Source of the DNA: Deltaproteobacteria bacterium
GTDB taxonomy: Bacteria; Desulfobacterota; Binatia; UTPRO1
NCBI GenBank assembly: GCA_029262315.1
Contig: JAJCZP010000152.1
Location: 1 to 37,763 of the forward strand
DNA: 37,763 bases
Direction: 5' to 3'
The notes under the pieces are model-generated. The model had not been told where the DNA came from, ran no database searches, and was given only the letters and a program-made list of their open reading frames with translations. Positions 1-6,863 of the stretch are shown in pieces (position 1 is the stretch's first letter; each line of letters begins with the position of its first letter). The translations under genes and the position numbers were made by a program.

Positions 1-1
1 C

Positions 2-286
2 CCTGAGGTGCGCGCCTGGCTCGCCACGGCGCTGGCGATGTTCACGATGACGCAGCACTTCATTGGCAATACGACGGTCATTCTCGATGGCGACGCCGCG
101 ACCAGCCGTACCTACGTCTTCAACCCGATGGGGTCGCCCAAAGCCGACGGCAAAGGGCTGCACATCTTTACCGTGGGTGGCTACTACAATGACAAGCTTG
201 CCCGCACGCCCCAGGGCTGGCGCATCACCGAGCGGATCGAGGAGCTGGCGTTCTTCGACGGGGCGCCGCAGCCAGCCAAGAAGTAG
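2..286 (+). CDS. SnoaL-like (NTF2 fold) protein, 3' part
   Basis: The frame is open to the left edge, so this is the C-terminal about 94 residues of a longer gene; the GTG at 8 is probably an internal valine. The residues fit the second half of a SnoaL-like alpha+beta barrel: a strand around QHFIGN, a DGD-A-SRTYV strand, then GGYYNDKL and a GWRI-ER strand near the end, as in SnoaL-like polyketide cyclase/dehydratase relatives. Members of the fold are small cytoplasmic enzymes or binding proteins with a hydrophobic pocket. The substrate cannot be told from this fragment. The stop lies 9 bases from the end of the convergent LysR gene, with no hairpin between them. The fold assignment is fairly secure; the function is unknown. 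Confidence 0.7.
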   Translation, partial: PEVRAWLATALAMFTMTQHFIGNTTVILDGDAATSRTYVFNPMGSPKADGKGLHIFTVGGYYNDKLARTPQGWRITERIEELAFFDGAPQPAKK

Positions 287-295
287 CGGGCGCCG

Positions 296-1213
296 TCAGG
301 CTCTGCCGCGAGGCTGGCTCAACGTCCGATCACAGAGCGCGAGAAACTCGCGTGCGGCTGTGGACAGTAGTGCGAAGTCGCGGGCGACCCAGCCGAGAGG
401 CGTGGGCGGGAGGCCGCGAACGGGCAGGGCCCGGAGGTCGGTCCGCTTCGTGAGCGCCAGGGCCTGGACGGCCGGGAGCACCGCGTGCCCGAGGCCGAGC
501 TCGACAAAGAGGATAGCGGTACCCTCGGTATCGACCGTGTGGGTGATCGCGAGCTGGTGGCCGCGTTCTGCCAGATGCTCACGCACGAACTCCGACGTCG
601 TGGACTGTTCGCCGATGGCGATGAACCGTGTTGCGGCCAGGCGTTCCAGATCCACGCGCTGTCGCCGCGCGAGCGGGTCGGTGCGGTGGACGAGCAGCAT
701 GGATGGCATCTCGAGTTGGGGGCGATACGCGAACCCTGGCGTCGCCCGCCACCGCGCCACGAACGCCAGATCGGCGCGGCGCTCACGCAGAGCGTCGAGC
801 TGTTGTTCGAGCGTGTTACTGCAGGCGAGCCGGAAATCGAGGTTGGGGCGTCGACGTCGTAGCGCCAGGATGGCGGGTTTCAGCGTGTGGCGGACCGTGC
901 CGGAACTCGCGGCGAGAGCCAGCGTGCCGTCGGAGGCGCCCCGGATCGTCTCGATCTCGCTTTCGGCCGTGCGCAGTCCCGCCAGCGCCGCCGAGGCCCG
1001 GTCGTACAGCGCTCGACCAGCCTCGGTCAGCGTGACGCCGCGCTGGGTGCGATCGAGGAGGGGGGCGCCGAGCTCCTGTTCGAGTCGCCGCACGTGATGG
1101 GCGACCGCGGGCTGCGTCCGCCCGAGCGTTCGCGCCAACTCGCTCATGCTGCCCGTCTCGGCCGCGATGACGAAGATCCGGAGGTCCTCGAGGGTCATGC
1201 TCCTCGATAGCAT
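296..1213 (-). CDS. LysR-family transcriptional regulator
   Basis: A 305-residue protein of normal LysR length. The N-terminal winged helix-turn-helix spans about residues 7-66 (LEDLRIFV, GSMSELARTLGRTQPAV, LEQELGAPLLDRTQRGV). A linker helix and a periplasmic-binding-protein-like effector domain follow (about 95-295). These proteins usually act as tetramers and switch a divergent target when a small molecule binds. The ATG at 1213 has only a short AGG just before it. A second ATG at 1198 (residue 6) has GGAG one base away, too close to be ideal, so the start is uncertain by five residues. The gene diverges from the membrane hydroxylase gene at 1294, and the 80-base gap holds two inverted repeats. 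By the usual LysR arrangement it probably controls that gene and itself. The effector is unknown. Confidence 0.92.
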   Translation of the reverse strand: MLSRSMTLEDLRIFVIAAETGSMSELARTLGRTQPAVAHHVRRLEQELGAPLLDRTQRGVTLTEAGRALYDRASAALAGLRTAESEIETIRGASDGTLALAASSGTVRHTLKPAILALRRRRPNLDFRLACSNTLEQQLDALRERRADLAFVARWRATPGFAYRPQLEMPSMLLVHRTDPLARRQRVDLERLAATRFIAIGEQSTTSEFVREHLAERGHQLAITHTVDTEGTAILFVELGLGHAVLPAVQALALTKRTDLRALPVRGLPPTPLGWVARDFALLSTAAREFLALCDRTLSQPRGRA

Positions 1214-1215
1214 TC

Positions 1216-1240
1216 CTACCCTAGCTCTAGCTAGGGGTAG
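1216..1240. promoter_or_regulatory. Palindrome, likely LysR operator
   Basis: CCCTAGCT at 1219-1226 and AGCTAGGG at 1229-1236 form perfect 8-base arms around a CT centre. Allowing one bulged G, the symmetry extends to CTACCC at 1216 and GGGGTAG ending at 1240. The site touches the start of the LysR gene and lies upstream of the divergent hydroxylase gene, as expected for an autoregulatory LysR recognition site. Binding is inferred from position and symmetry only. Confidence 0.5.
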
Positions 1241-1253
1241 TAGAGCAAAGGAT

Positions 1254-1286
1254 AGAATTCCCTAGGTATCGCAAGCATGGAATTCT
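1254..1286. promoter_or_regulatory. Second inverted repeat before the hydroxylase gene
   Basis: AGAATTCC at 1254-1261 and GGAATTCT at 1279-1286 are perfect 8-base arms with a 17-base spacer. A TAGAAT hexamer at 1253-1258 resembles a -10 box for the plus-strand gene. The repeat sits eight bases before the hydroxylase ATG, where a bound protein or an mRNA hairpin could affect its expression. LysR activation sites often lie near the promoter like this, but the role here is inferred. Confidence 0.4.
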
Positions 1287-1293
1287 CACGACC

Positions 1294-2058
1294 ATGGATA
1301 TCGACTTTCGGTTCACTGCTGTTGCCGTTCTCGTCACGTACGCGACGGTCGCCGCGCTCGAGCGGGTCCCGTTCTTGCGGCTACGCGCCTCACCGTTCTG
1401 GCGCCCGTTCTTTGCCACGGACGTGGGCTGGTATCTGGCGGCGGTGGGCGTCACGGTAGCGTTCGGGCCGGCACTCGAAGGATTGGGACGAGGCCGCGCG
1501 GCCCTGGGCCTGCCGGGGATCGAGTCGCTGGCGCTCCCGTGGGCGGCGCAGGTCGTCGTTGCGACGGTGCTCTACGATCTGGGGACGTTCATCGCCCACC
1601 GGGTGTTGCACCGCTCTGATCTCCTCTGGCGTCTGCACAAGGTCCATCACTCCTCGCGCGTGCTCGATTGGTTGGCGACCACGCGCGCCCACGGCCTCGA
1701 ACACCTGGCGCGCGGCATTCCGACCCAGGCCGTGCTCTTCACTCTCGGTGTCCCTGCGTCGGCGTTGGCCCTGGCGCTCGCCATCTACACGGCCTTTGCC
1801 ACACTCGGGCACTCGAACCTGCGGCTCGATCTCGCGCGGCTCGAATGGCTCTTCGTGACACCCCGCATTCATCATCTTCATCACGTTCCCGAGACCACAC
1901 ACCGGAATTTCGGGACGATCTTCACGATCTGGGATCGCTTGTCGGGCCGACTGATCGTCAAAGCGGCCGCGCCCGACGAAGTGCTGGGCGTGCCGGGTGA
2001 GATCGAACACTACCCGCAGTCGTGGTGGCGCCAACTGGCCGAACCCTTCCGTGGGTGA
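1294..2058 (+). CDS. Sterol desaturase/fatty acid hydroxylase superfamily membrane protein
   Basis: A 254-residue integral membrane di-iron oxygenase-like protein. All three histidine clusters of the superfamily are present: HRVLH (HX3H), HKVHH (HX2HH) and HHLHH, the last followed by THRNFGTIFTIWD, which is typical of the family C-terminus. Hydrophobic helices flank the first cluster (start to about residue 60) and fall between the second and third (about 145-175). Relatives hydroxylate or desaturate sterols, fatty acids, sphingolipids, alkylglycerols or carotenoids using O2 and an electron donor. The substrate is unknown here; a carotenoid oxygenase gene nearby makes an isoprenoid plausible but not shown. 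No clear Shine-Dalgarno precedes the ATG. The gene diverges from a LysR regulator across 80 bases with two palindromes. Confidence 0.9.
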   Translation: MDIDFRFTAVAVLVTYATVAALERVPFLRLRASPFWRPFFATDVGWYLAAVGVTVAFGPALEGLGRGRAALGLPGIESLALPWAAQVVVATVLYDLGTFIAHRVLHRSDLLWRLHKVHHSSRVLDWLATTRAHGLEHLARGIPTQAVLFTLGVPASALALALAIYTAFATLGHSNLRLDLARLEWLFVTPRIHHLHHVPETTHRNFGTIFTIWDRLSGRLIVKAAAPDEVLGVPGEIEHYPQSWWRQLAEPFRG

Positions 2059-2071
2059 GCCGTAGGTTTAA

Positions 2072-2100
2072 TTGACACAGTAAAATTTACGCAGTATACG
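2072..2100 (+). promoter_or_regulatory. Sigma-70 promoter with embedded operator, TetR operon
   Basis: A perfect -35 box TTGACA (2072-2077) and a -10 box TATACG (2095-2100) are separated by 17 bases, the best sigma-70 match I found in the window. Between them GTAAA (2080-2084) and TTTAC (2086-2090) form an inverted repeat around a single A. An operator between -35 and -10 suits repression by the TetR protein encoded immediately downstream. The patch is AT-rich against a GC-rich background. Confidence 0.75.
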
Positions 2101-2108
2101 GATTTTCG

Positions 2109-2711
2109 ATGCCTCGTGCCGCACTCACCCAGTCCGAGCTCGATGCCTTTCGGGACGAGATCTGCGATGCCGCTACACGGCTCTTCGCCGAGCGTGGCTA
2201 CGATGGGGTGACGATGCGCTCGATCGCAGCTGAACTCGGGTGCAGTGCGATGACGCCGTATCGCTACTTTGCGGGTAAGGGTGAGATCTTCTCCATGGTG
2301 AAGGCCGACGCGTATGGGCGTTTCGCCGATGCCCAGGAGCAGGCCGCAACGGGTACGGACGATGCCAGCGAGCGACTTTCGATCCTTGCTCGCGCGTACG
2401 TGGAGTTCGCGGTCGCGGAGCCCGATGCCTACCGCATCATGTTCGAGCTCGCGCAGGACGACGATGGGGATCACGAAGAAGTACAGACGCAGTCACAGCG
2501 CGCGTGGGCGCCGCTGCGTGAGGCGGTGGGAGCGGCCGTGGCGGCGGGGTTGATCGACGGCGACGCCGATGACGTGGCGCATCTCTACTGGGCGCAGGTC
2601 CACGGCATGGTGACGCTGCATCTGGCTGGCAAGCTGAAACTCGGGCGGACCCTCGAGGAAATCCTCGGGGCAATGCTCGGTGACAAGATGGAACGGAGGA
2701 CGACATGCTGA
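2109..2711 (+). CDS. TetR/AcrR-family transcriptional regulator
   Basis: A 200-residue TetR-type protein. The N-terminal helix-turn-helix covers about residues 12-60, with the family pattern AATRLFAERGYDGVTMRSIA, a recognition helix, and PYRYFAGKGEIF after it. The C-terminal half is helical (YVEFAVAEPDAYRIMFEL) and resembles the TetR C-terminal domain found in proteins with a WHG motif. It would bind as a dimer at the inverted repeat inside its own promoter. It is the first gene of an operon: the carotenoid oxygenase ATG overlaps its last seven bases, so the two are translationally coupled. The likely role is repression of the operon, relieved by an enzyme substrate or product. The ligand is unknown. 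Confidence 0.92.
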   Translation: MPRAALTQSELDAFRDEICDAATRLFAERGYDGVTMRSIAAELGCSAMTPYRYFAGKGEIFSMVKADAYGRFADAQEQAATGTDDASERLSILARAYVEFAVAEPDAYRIMFELAQDDDGDHEEVQTQSQRAWAPLREAVGAAVAAGLIDGDADDVAHLYWAQVHGMVTLHLAGKLKLGRTLEEILGAMLGDKMERRTTC

Positions 2712-4198
2712 GAGCACGAAAACATGACGGAGCGAGCACAGGTGCGATCGAGGCCGTGGAGCCGGCGGGCGTGGAGATGGATGTGCAGACCTTCTGGCGG
2801 AATGCCTGGCGCCCCACCGACCTGGAGGAGTCCTACGAGATCACCGACATCGAAGGCGAGATTCCGCGCGAGTTGAACGGCACGCTCTTCCGGAACGGAC
2901 CGTCCCAGAAGATCCAGCCGCAGGAAGGCTACGAGGCACTGCATCTCTTCGACGGCGACGGCCTCGTGAACGCCTTTCGGTTCGAAGACGGACGCGTGTC
3001 GTACCAGGGCCGTTTCGTCGAGTCACCGACCTATCTGATCGAGCAGCAGGAAGGTCGTGCCTGTTTCGCGTTCGTTGGCGTCGACGTGCCCAATCCGAGC
3101 GACAAGGCGCTGCTCCGCCAGACCCACAATACCAACGTCGTGCATCACGCCGGCAAGTTGATGGCCTTGGTGGAGAATGCTCCACCCTTCGAGATCGATC
3201 CGAAGACGCTTGGCCCCGTCGGGTTCAACGACTTCCAGGGGAAAATCTTCGGCATGAGCACCACGGCGCATCCGAAGATCGACGGCAGGACGGGGCAGAT
3301 GGTCATCCACGGCTACCAGCCCTTCGAGCCGTACGTACAGCTCTATGTCGTCGAGCCCGACGGCACGTGTTCGCTCGCGGAGCCGATCGAGACCCCGTAT
3401 CCGGTGATGGCGCACGACTTCGCCATCACCGAAAACTACGTCGTGTTCCCGCTTTGTCCGGTGCTGATGGATGGCGAGCGGCTCATGAGTGGTCAGCCGT
3501 ACGCGGACACCCTCTCCTGGCAGCCCGACAAGGGCCTGAAGTTCGCGATCCGCCCGCGCACGGCCGGCGGACAGGTGCAGTGGTTCGAGGCGCCGAACCC
3601 CGGCTACATGTTCCATCCGGGGAACGCCTACGAAAAGGACGGGAAGATCTACATGGACGCGTGTACGTACGTCGACGGTGTGGCCTTCCTCGAGGACATC
3701 AAGAAGTGGCGGCGCGGCGAGGTGACACCGCAATACGGCGCCAACCCGTTCCTGTACGAGTTCGATCTCGCGACCGGCGTGTGCCGTGAGCGGAAACTCG
3801 ACGATCGCGGTGCCGAGTTTCCTCGCATCGACGATCGCCAGATGGGCTACGAGAACCGGTGGGGCTACGCGGTGTTGAGTCGCCCCGGAGAAGGGGCGGG
3901 AGAGCCGGGCTACCCATGGTCGCGGGTGATGAAATACGACCGCCAGGGCGGCCCGAGCGCGATTCACGACTACGGCCGCTGGCACTGGCCCAACGAGCCG
4001 GTGTTCGTGCCGCGGACGGCGACGTCGGCAGAGGACGACGGTTTCGTCGTCAACTACGTGTACGACGGGACCGACGACAGCTCCTACCTGGCCATCCTGG
4101 ATGCCCAGAACATGGACCAGCCGCTTCTGGCCAAGGCGCGCTTGAAGCATCGGCTGCCGCAGGGGTTCCACGGCAACTTCGTCGCCGGTCTCGTTTGA
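2705..4198 (+). CDS. Carotenoid cleavage oxygenase family protein (RPE65-like)
   Basis: A 497-residue protein of the size usual for this family of seven-bladed non-heme iron propellers. All four iron-binding histidines are visible: H189 (TAHP), H237 (MAHDF), H304 (FHPGN) and H489 (FHGNF). Other family features are ELNGTLFRNGP near residues 56-66, LFDGDGLVNAF near 81-91, and an acidic residue in NEPVFVPR that may be second-shell. Members cleave a double bond in carotenoids, apocarotenoids, stilbenes or related phenylpropanoids with O2. The sequence does not show which. The ATG has GGAGG six bases upstream and overlaps the TetR stop, so it shares that promoter. The first 25 residues are variable, and M25 is an alternative start. 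A glutathione transferase gene follows within 24 bases. Confidence 0.93.
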   Translation: MLRARKHDGASTGAIEAVEPAGVEMDVQTFWRNAWRPTDLEESYEITDIEGEIPRELNGTLFRNGPSQKIQPQEGYEALHLFDGDGLVNAFRFEDGRVSYQGRFVESPTYLIEQQEGRACFAFVGVDVPNPSDKALLRQTHNTNVVHHAGKLMALVENAPPFEIDPKTLGPVGFNDFQGKIFGMSTTAHPKIDGRTGQMVIHGYQPFEPYVQLYVVEPDGTCSLAEPIETPYPVMAHDFAITENYVVFPLCPVLMDGERLMSGQPYADTLSWQPDKGLKFAIRPRTAGGQVQWFEAPNPGYMFHPGNAYEKDGKIYMDACTYVDGVAFLEDIKKWRRGEVTPQYGANPFLYEFDLATGVCRERKLDDRGAEFPRIDDRQMGYENRWGYAVLSRPGEGAGEPGYPWSRVMKYDRQGGPSAIHDYGRWHWPNEPVFVPRTATSAEDDGFVVNYVYDGTDDSSYLAILDAQNMDQPLLAKARLKHRLPQGFHGNFVAGLV

Positions 4199-4221
4199 TC
4201 GAAGCCGGCGCTCGGCGCACC

Positions 4222-4998
4222 ATGCGGCCCATGGATCTCGAGCTCTGGCATTTTCCGATCTCGCACTTCAACGAAAAGGTGCGGTGGGCGCTCGACTGGA
4301 AGCGCCTGCCGCACCGTCGTCGCGCGCTGGGGTGGGACTACGTGCCGCGCACATGGTGGGCGACCGGGCAGTTGAGCGTCCCGATACTGTGGATCGACGG
4401 ACGCGCGGTCCACGACTCGACCAGGATCATTGCGGAGCTCGAGCACCGCTGTCCCGAGCCGGCGCTGTATCCGCAGGACCCGGCGCTGCGTGCCCGTGCG
4501 CTCGCGCTGGAGGAGTTCTGTGACGAACAGCTCGGGCACGCCGTGCGCACGGCGGTGCTTGGTCCCTTGCTCTATCGGGATCCCGAGGCCGCGCTCGATG
4601 TGCTGACGACGGGCATGGCGCCGCGCACGCGGCGCATCCTCGGGGCGGCGGTGCCCGCCTTCCGCGCGTTCTACACGCAGCGACACAAGATCCGCCCGGA
4701 AATCATCAAGGCCGAGCAGAAGAAGGTACGGGACGGGATGAATCGGATCGTGTCTGAAATCGGCTCGAGCGGATACCTCGTGGGCGACAGCTTCACCGTT
4801 GCCGATCTCACCGCGGCCGCACTGCTCGGGCCGATCGCGCAGCCGGGTGAGCTCGAGTACAAGCCGCCGGCACCGCTCTCGCCGTTGATGGAGGAGTACC
4901 GCTCGACCGTGGCGTACCATCCGGCACTTCGTTGGGCGGTCGATATGTTCGGCCGACATCGTGGAGTGTCCGCGGAGGCCGCCGCGTCCGGCTTCTAG
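4222..4998 (+). CDS. Glutathione S-transferase family protein
   Basis: A 258-residue soluble protein with a thioredoxin-like N-terminal domain (about residues 4-80: LWHFPISHFNEKVRWAL, VPILWIDGRAVHDSTRI) and an all-helical C-terminal domain. The latter ends in GYLVGDSFTVADLTAAALL, the usual GST folding motif. The N-terminal S-H-F-N-E-K-V-R segment replaces the common catalytic Ser/Cys motif, so conjugation activity should not be assumed. The ATG at 4222 was chosen; ATG 4231 and TTG 4195 (overlapping the previous stop) are in frame, and none has a clear Shine-Dalgarno. As third gene of the TetR-carotenoid oxygenase operon it may handle reactive cleavage products such as aldehydes or epoxides, which is inferred. 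The 112 bases to the convergent P450 gene hold only a weak hairpin. Confidence 0.85.
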   Translation: MRPMDLELWHFPISHFNEKVRWALDWKRLPHRRRALGWDYVPRTWWATGQLSVPILWIDGRAVHDSTRIIAELEHRCPEPALYPQDPALRARALALEEFCDEQLGHAVRTAVLGPLLYRDPEAALDVLTTGMAPRTRRILGAAVPAFRAFYTQRHKIRPEIIKAEQKKVRDGMNRIVSEIGSSGYLVGDSFTVADLTAAALLGPIAQPGELEYKPPAPLSPLMEEYRSTVAYHPALRWAVDMFGRHRGVSAEAAASGF

Positions 4999-5110
4999 CA
5001 CCAGGCTGCGCCCCTGATCGAACGACGCGTGTTTCGCTGGAGCCGGCCACGTCGGCCGCGGCGGAGCTGACGATCGCTTTCCGAAGGGGGCTCCCGCCGA
5101 TTGCGTTGTC

Positions 5111-6346
5111 TTAGGGCGTCTGGGCGATCAACCGGAGCGTGCGATGGCGTCGCACGAAGATACTGCTGACGTACTCGGGGGGCGACTCCGGATCCAGTGT
5201 GAACGCGCGTGTTCGCGCGAGCAGCTCTTCGAGGATGACACGGGCTTCGAGTCGCGCCAGCCGCGCTCCCACGCAGAAGTGCATGCCCCGTCCGAACGCT
5301 AGATGATCGCGCAGGCCCGGGCGGCAAAGATCGACGGCATCGGGATCCTCGTAGGTTTCAGGGGCACGGTTTGCTGCCGCCCAGAGCAGCAGAATCCGCG
5401 AGTTCTTCGGAAGATCGACGTTGCCGAGCGTCGTCTCACGATTGACGTGGCGGTAGTGTCCGCGAAAGGGCGACTCGAGACGCAGCACCTCTTCGATGAA
5501 GTCCGGAACCAAGGTGGGGGCCGTGCGCAGCGCGTGTTGGAGATCTTCGCGCTCTGCGAGCAGGCGGACGGCGTTGCCGGTCAGGCTGGACGTCGATTCG
5601 CCACCGGCGCCGACCAGCACCACGAGAATCGAGACCGCGTCGTTTTCTGAGATCAGTCCCTCGGCGATACCCTGGACCATCGCTCCCAGGACGTCGCGGG
5701 ACGGTTCGGCGTTCGCGCTGCCCGCCGAGAGCGCCAGGTGTGTCGCCAGATACTCGGCCATCGCCGCGGCTTTGGTCACCACGTGGGTCATCCGATCGGG
5801 GGTCGTCGTGCCGGCCAGAATCTCGGTCCCGGTCATCGCCCAGTCGACCAATCGATCGACGTCTTTCATGGGCAAGCCGATCATGCGCGCCATCGCACGC
5901 GTCGGGAGGGGGTTGGCGACACGCGCGACCCAGTCCCCGCCGCCGTCGCGGAGCAGCGGGTCGATGAGCTCGATCGTCCACTCGCGAAACGTTTCTTCGA
6001 GCGCGGCGATGGCCGTTGGTGTGACGTACGGAAGCACCAGTTTCCGATGCACGGCGTGGGAGGGCTCGTCGGCGTTCGCGATGGCGTCGACGGTCCCTCC
6101 GAAACTCGAGAGGTCGAACAACTGCAATTCCCCGGCTGCGCCCGTCATCAGCACGCCAGTGAGATTGGCAGAGAAGTCCTGCTCGCGTTCGAGGGCATCC
6201 TCGATCAGGGCGCGCTTCGAGACCAAATAGACCTCGGTTCCCGGCACGCGGTAAACCGGCGCGTGCTCGCGGAGCGCGGCGTAGAACGGATACGGATCGT
6301 CCACCGTCTTCGGGTCGAGATAACTGATGTCGTCCGGCGATTGCAT
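5111..6346 (-). CDS. Cytochrome P450
   Basis: A 411-residue bacterial soluble P450 without a membrane anchor. The heme-binding loop FGRGMHFCVGARLAR gives Cys358 as the proximal ligand. The K-helix ExxR is EVLR, and the I-helix reads VGAGGESTSS. There the usual acid-Thr pair is Glu followed by Ser-Thr, a modest departure that may shift the O2-activating hydroxyl. The first residues (YLDPKTVDDPYPFYAALREHAPVY) match the usual N-terminus of this group. The enzyme needs a ferredoxin and reductase that are not encoded here. A G-rich stretch five bases before the ATG can serve as Shine-Dalgarno. It is the second gene after the small Cys-motif protein (10-base gap) and runs toward the carotenoid oxygenase operon. 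The substrate is unknown. Confidence 0.95.
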   Translation of the reverse strand: MQSPDDISYLDPKTVDDPYPFYAALREHAPVYRVPGTEVYLVSKRALIEDALEREQDFSANLTGVLMTGAAGELQLFDLSSFGGTVDAIANADEPSHAVHRKLVLPYVTPTAIAALEETFREWTIELIDPLLRDGGGDWVARVANPLPTRAMARMIGLPMKDVDRLVDWAMTGTEILAGTTTPDRMTHVVTKAAAMAEYLATHLALSAGSANAEPSRDVLGAMVQGIAEGLISENDAVSILVVLVGAGGESTSSLTGNAVRLLAEREDLQHALRTAPTLVPDFIEEVLRLESPFRGHYRHVNRETTLGNVDLPKNSRILLLWAAANRAPETYEDPDAVDLCRPGLRDHLAFGRGMHFCVGARLARLEARVILEELLARTRAFTLDPESPPEYVSSIFVRRHRTLRLIAQTP

Positions 6347-6356
6347 GCGAGCCCCC

Positions 6357-6755
6357 CTACGGCCGCTTCGGGAGGACGATTTTGAGCCTCGGGTAGCGCT
6401 TCTTCATGAACTCCAGCGCCAACACGGTGTGGCAATGCCGCACGTCCGGGTTGCTACGGGTCGGACACGAGCACCCGAGGTAGACGTCGTCGCCGCGCGC
6501 GAGATCCGCGAGCGCATCGAATTCCTGACGCGTCTCCGCGAATCGCTCCCCGAGACAGGCACGGTAGCCGGTCGCGAATACCCGCCACGCCGCGTCCGTC
6601 GGATCGCGCAGATACTCGTCGACGAGTTCACGGGGTGGGCGCAGGATGTGTCGCGTATGCCTGCGGGTGTCGATGCGGTGGCCCGTGGGAAGTGGATCGC
6701 CGGCTGGCCGTTTGCCTCTGACCATCTGATAGCGAGCGAGCATGTGCCGAAGCAT
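6357..6755 (-). CDS. Small protein with C-terminal CSCP/CH motif (DUF488-like)
   Basis: A 132-residue cytoplasmic protein whose likely start is M1 or M11 (6725). The central part (YLRDPTDAAWRVFATGYRA, then LADLARGDDVYLGCSCP) and the end (RHCHTVLALEFMKKRYP) resemble the closing half of DUF488-type proteins, where a strand ends in a cysteine cluster followed by a helix. The Cys-Ser-Cys-Pro and Cys-His pairs could bind metal or be redox active; that is inference. It lies ten bases upstream of the P450 gene on the same strand, so both are probably one transcript. I see no signal peptide. The family assignment is tentative and the function unknown. Confidence 0.65.
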   Translation of the reverse strand: MLRHMLARYQMVRGKRPAGDPLPTGHRIDTRRHTRHILRPPRELVDEYLRDPTDAAWRVFATGYRACLGERFAETRQEFDALADLARGDDVYLGCSCPTRSNPDVRHCHTVLALEFMKKRYPRLKIVLPKRP

Positions 6756-6813
6756 AGGGCAACGGCCGGTTCCGCACTACACGCGTGGACCGCAGGGATC
6801 GAGGCGAGGCGAC

Positions 6814-6845
6814 AGGCGGGTGCAACGCGAACGCCGCACCCGCCT
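6814..6845 (-). terminator. Hairpin after the exported hydrolase gene
   Basis: AGGCGGGTGC (6814-6823) and GCACCCGCCT (6836-6845) form a perfect 10-base stem with a 12-base loop, starting 19 bases beyond the stop of the minus-strand hydrolase gene. No T-run follows on the minus strand, so it may act with Rho or as an RNA 3' stabiliser. Confidence 0.5.
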
Positions 6846-6863
6846 AGGGCTGCCGCAGCGGAG

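Noticed and set aside
5044-5058. CGGCC/GGCCG hairpin between the convergent GST and P450 genes
   Set aside because: The stem has only five bases with no T-run and is expected by chance in GC-rich DNA.
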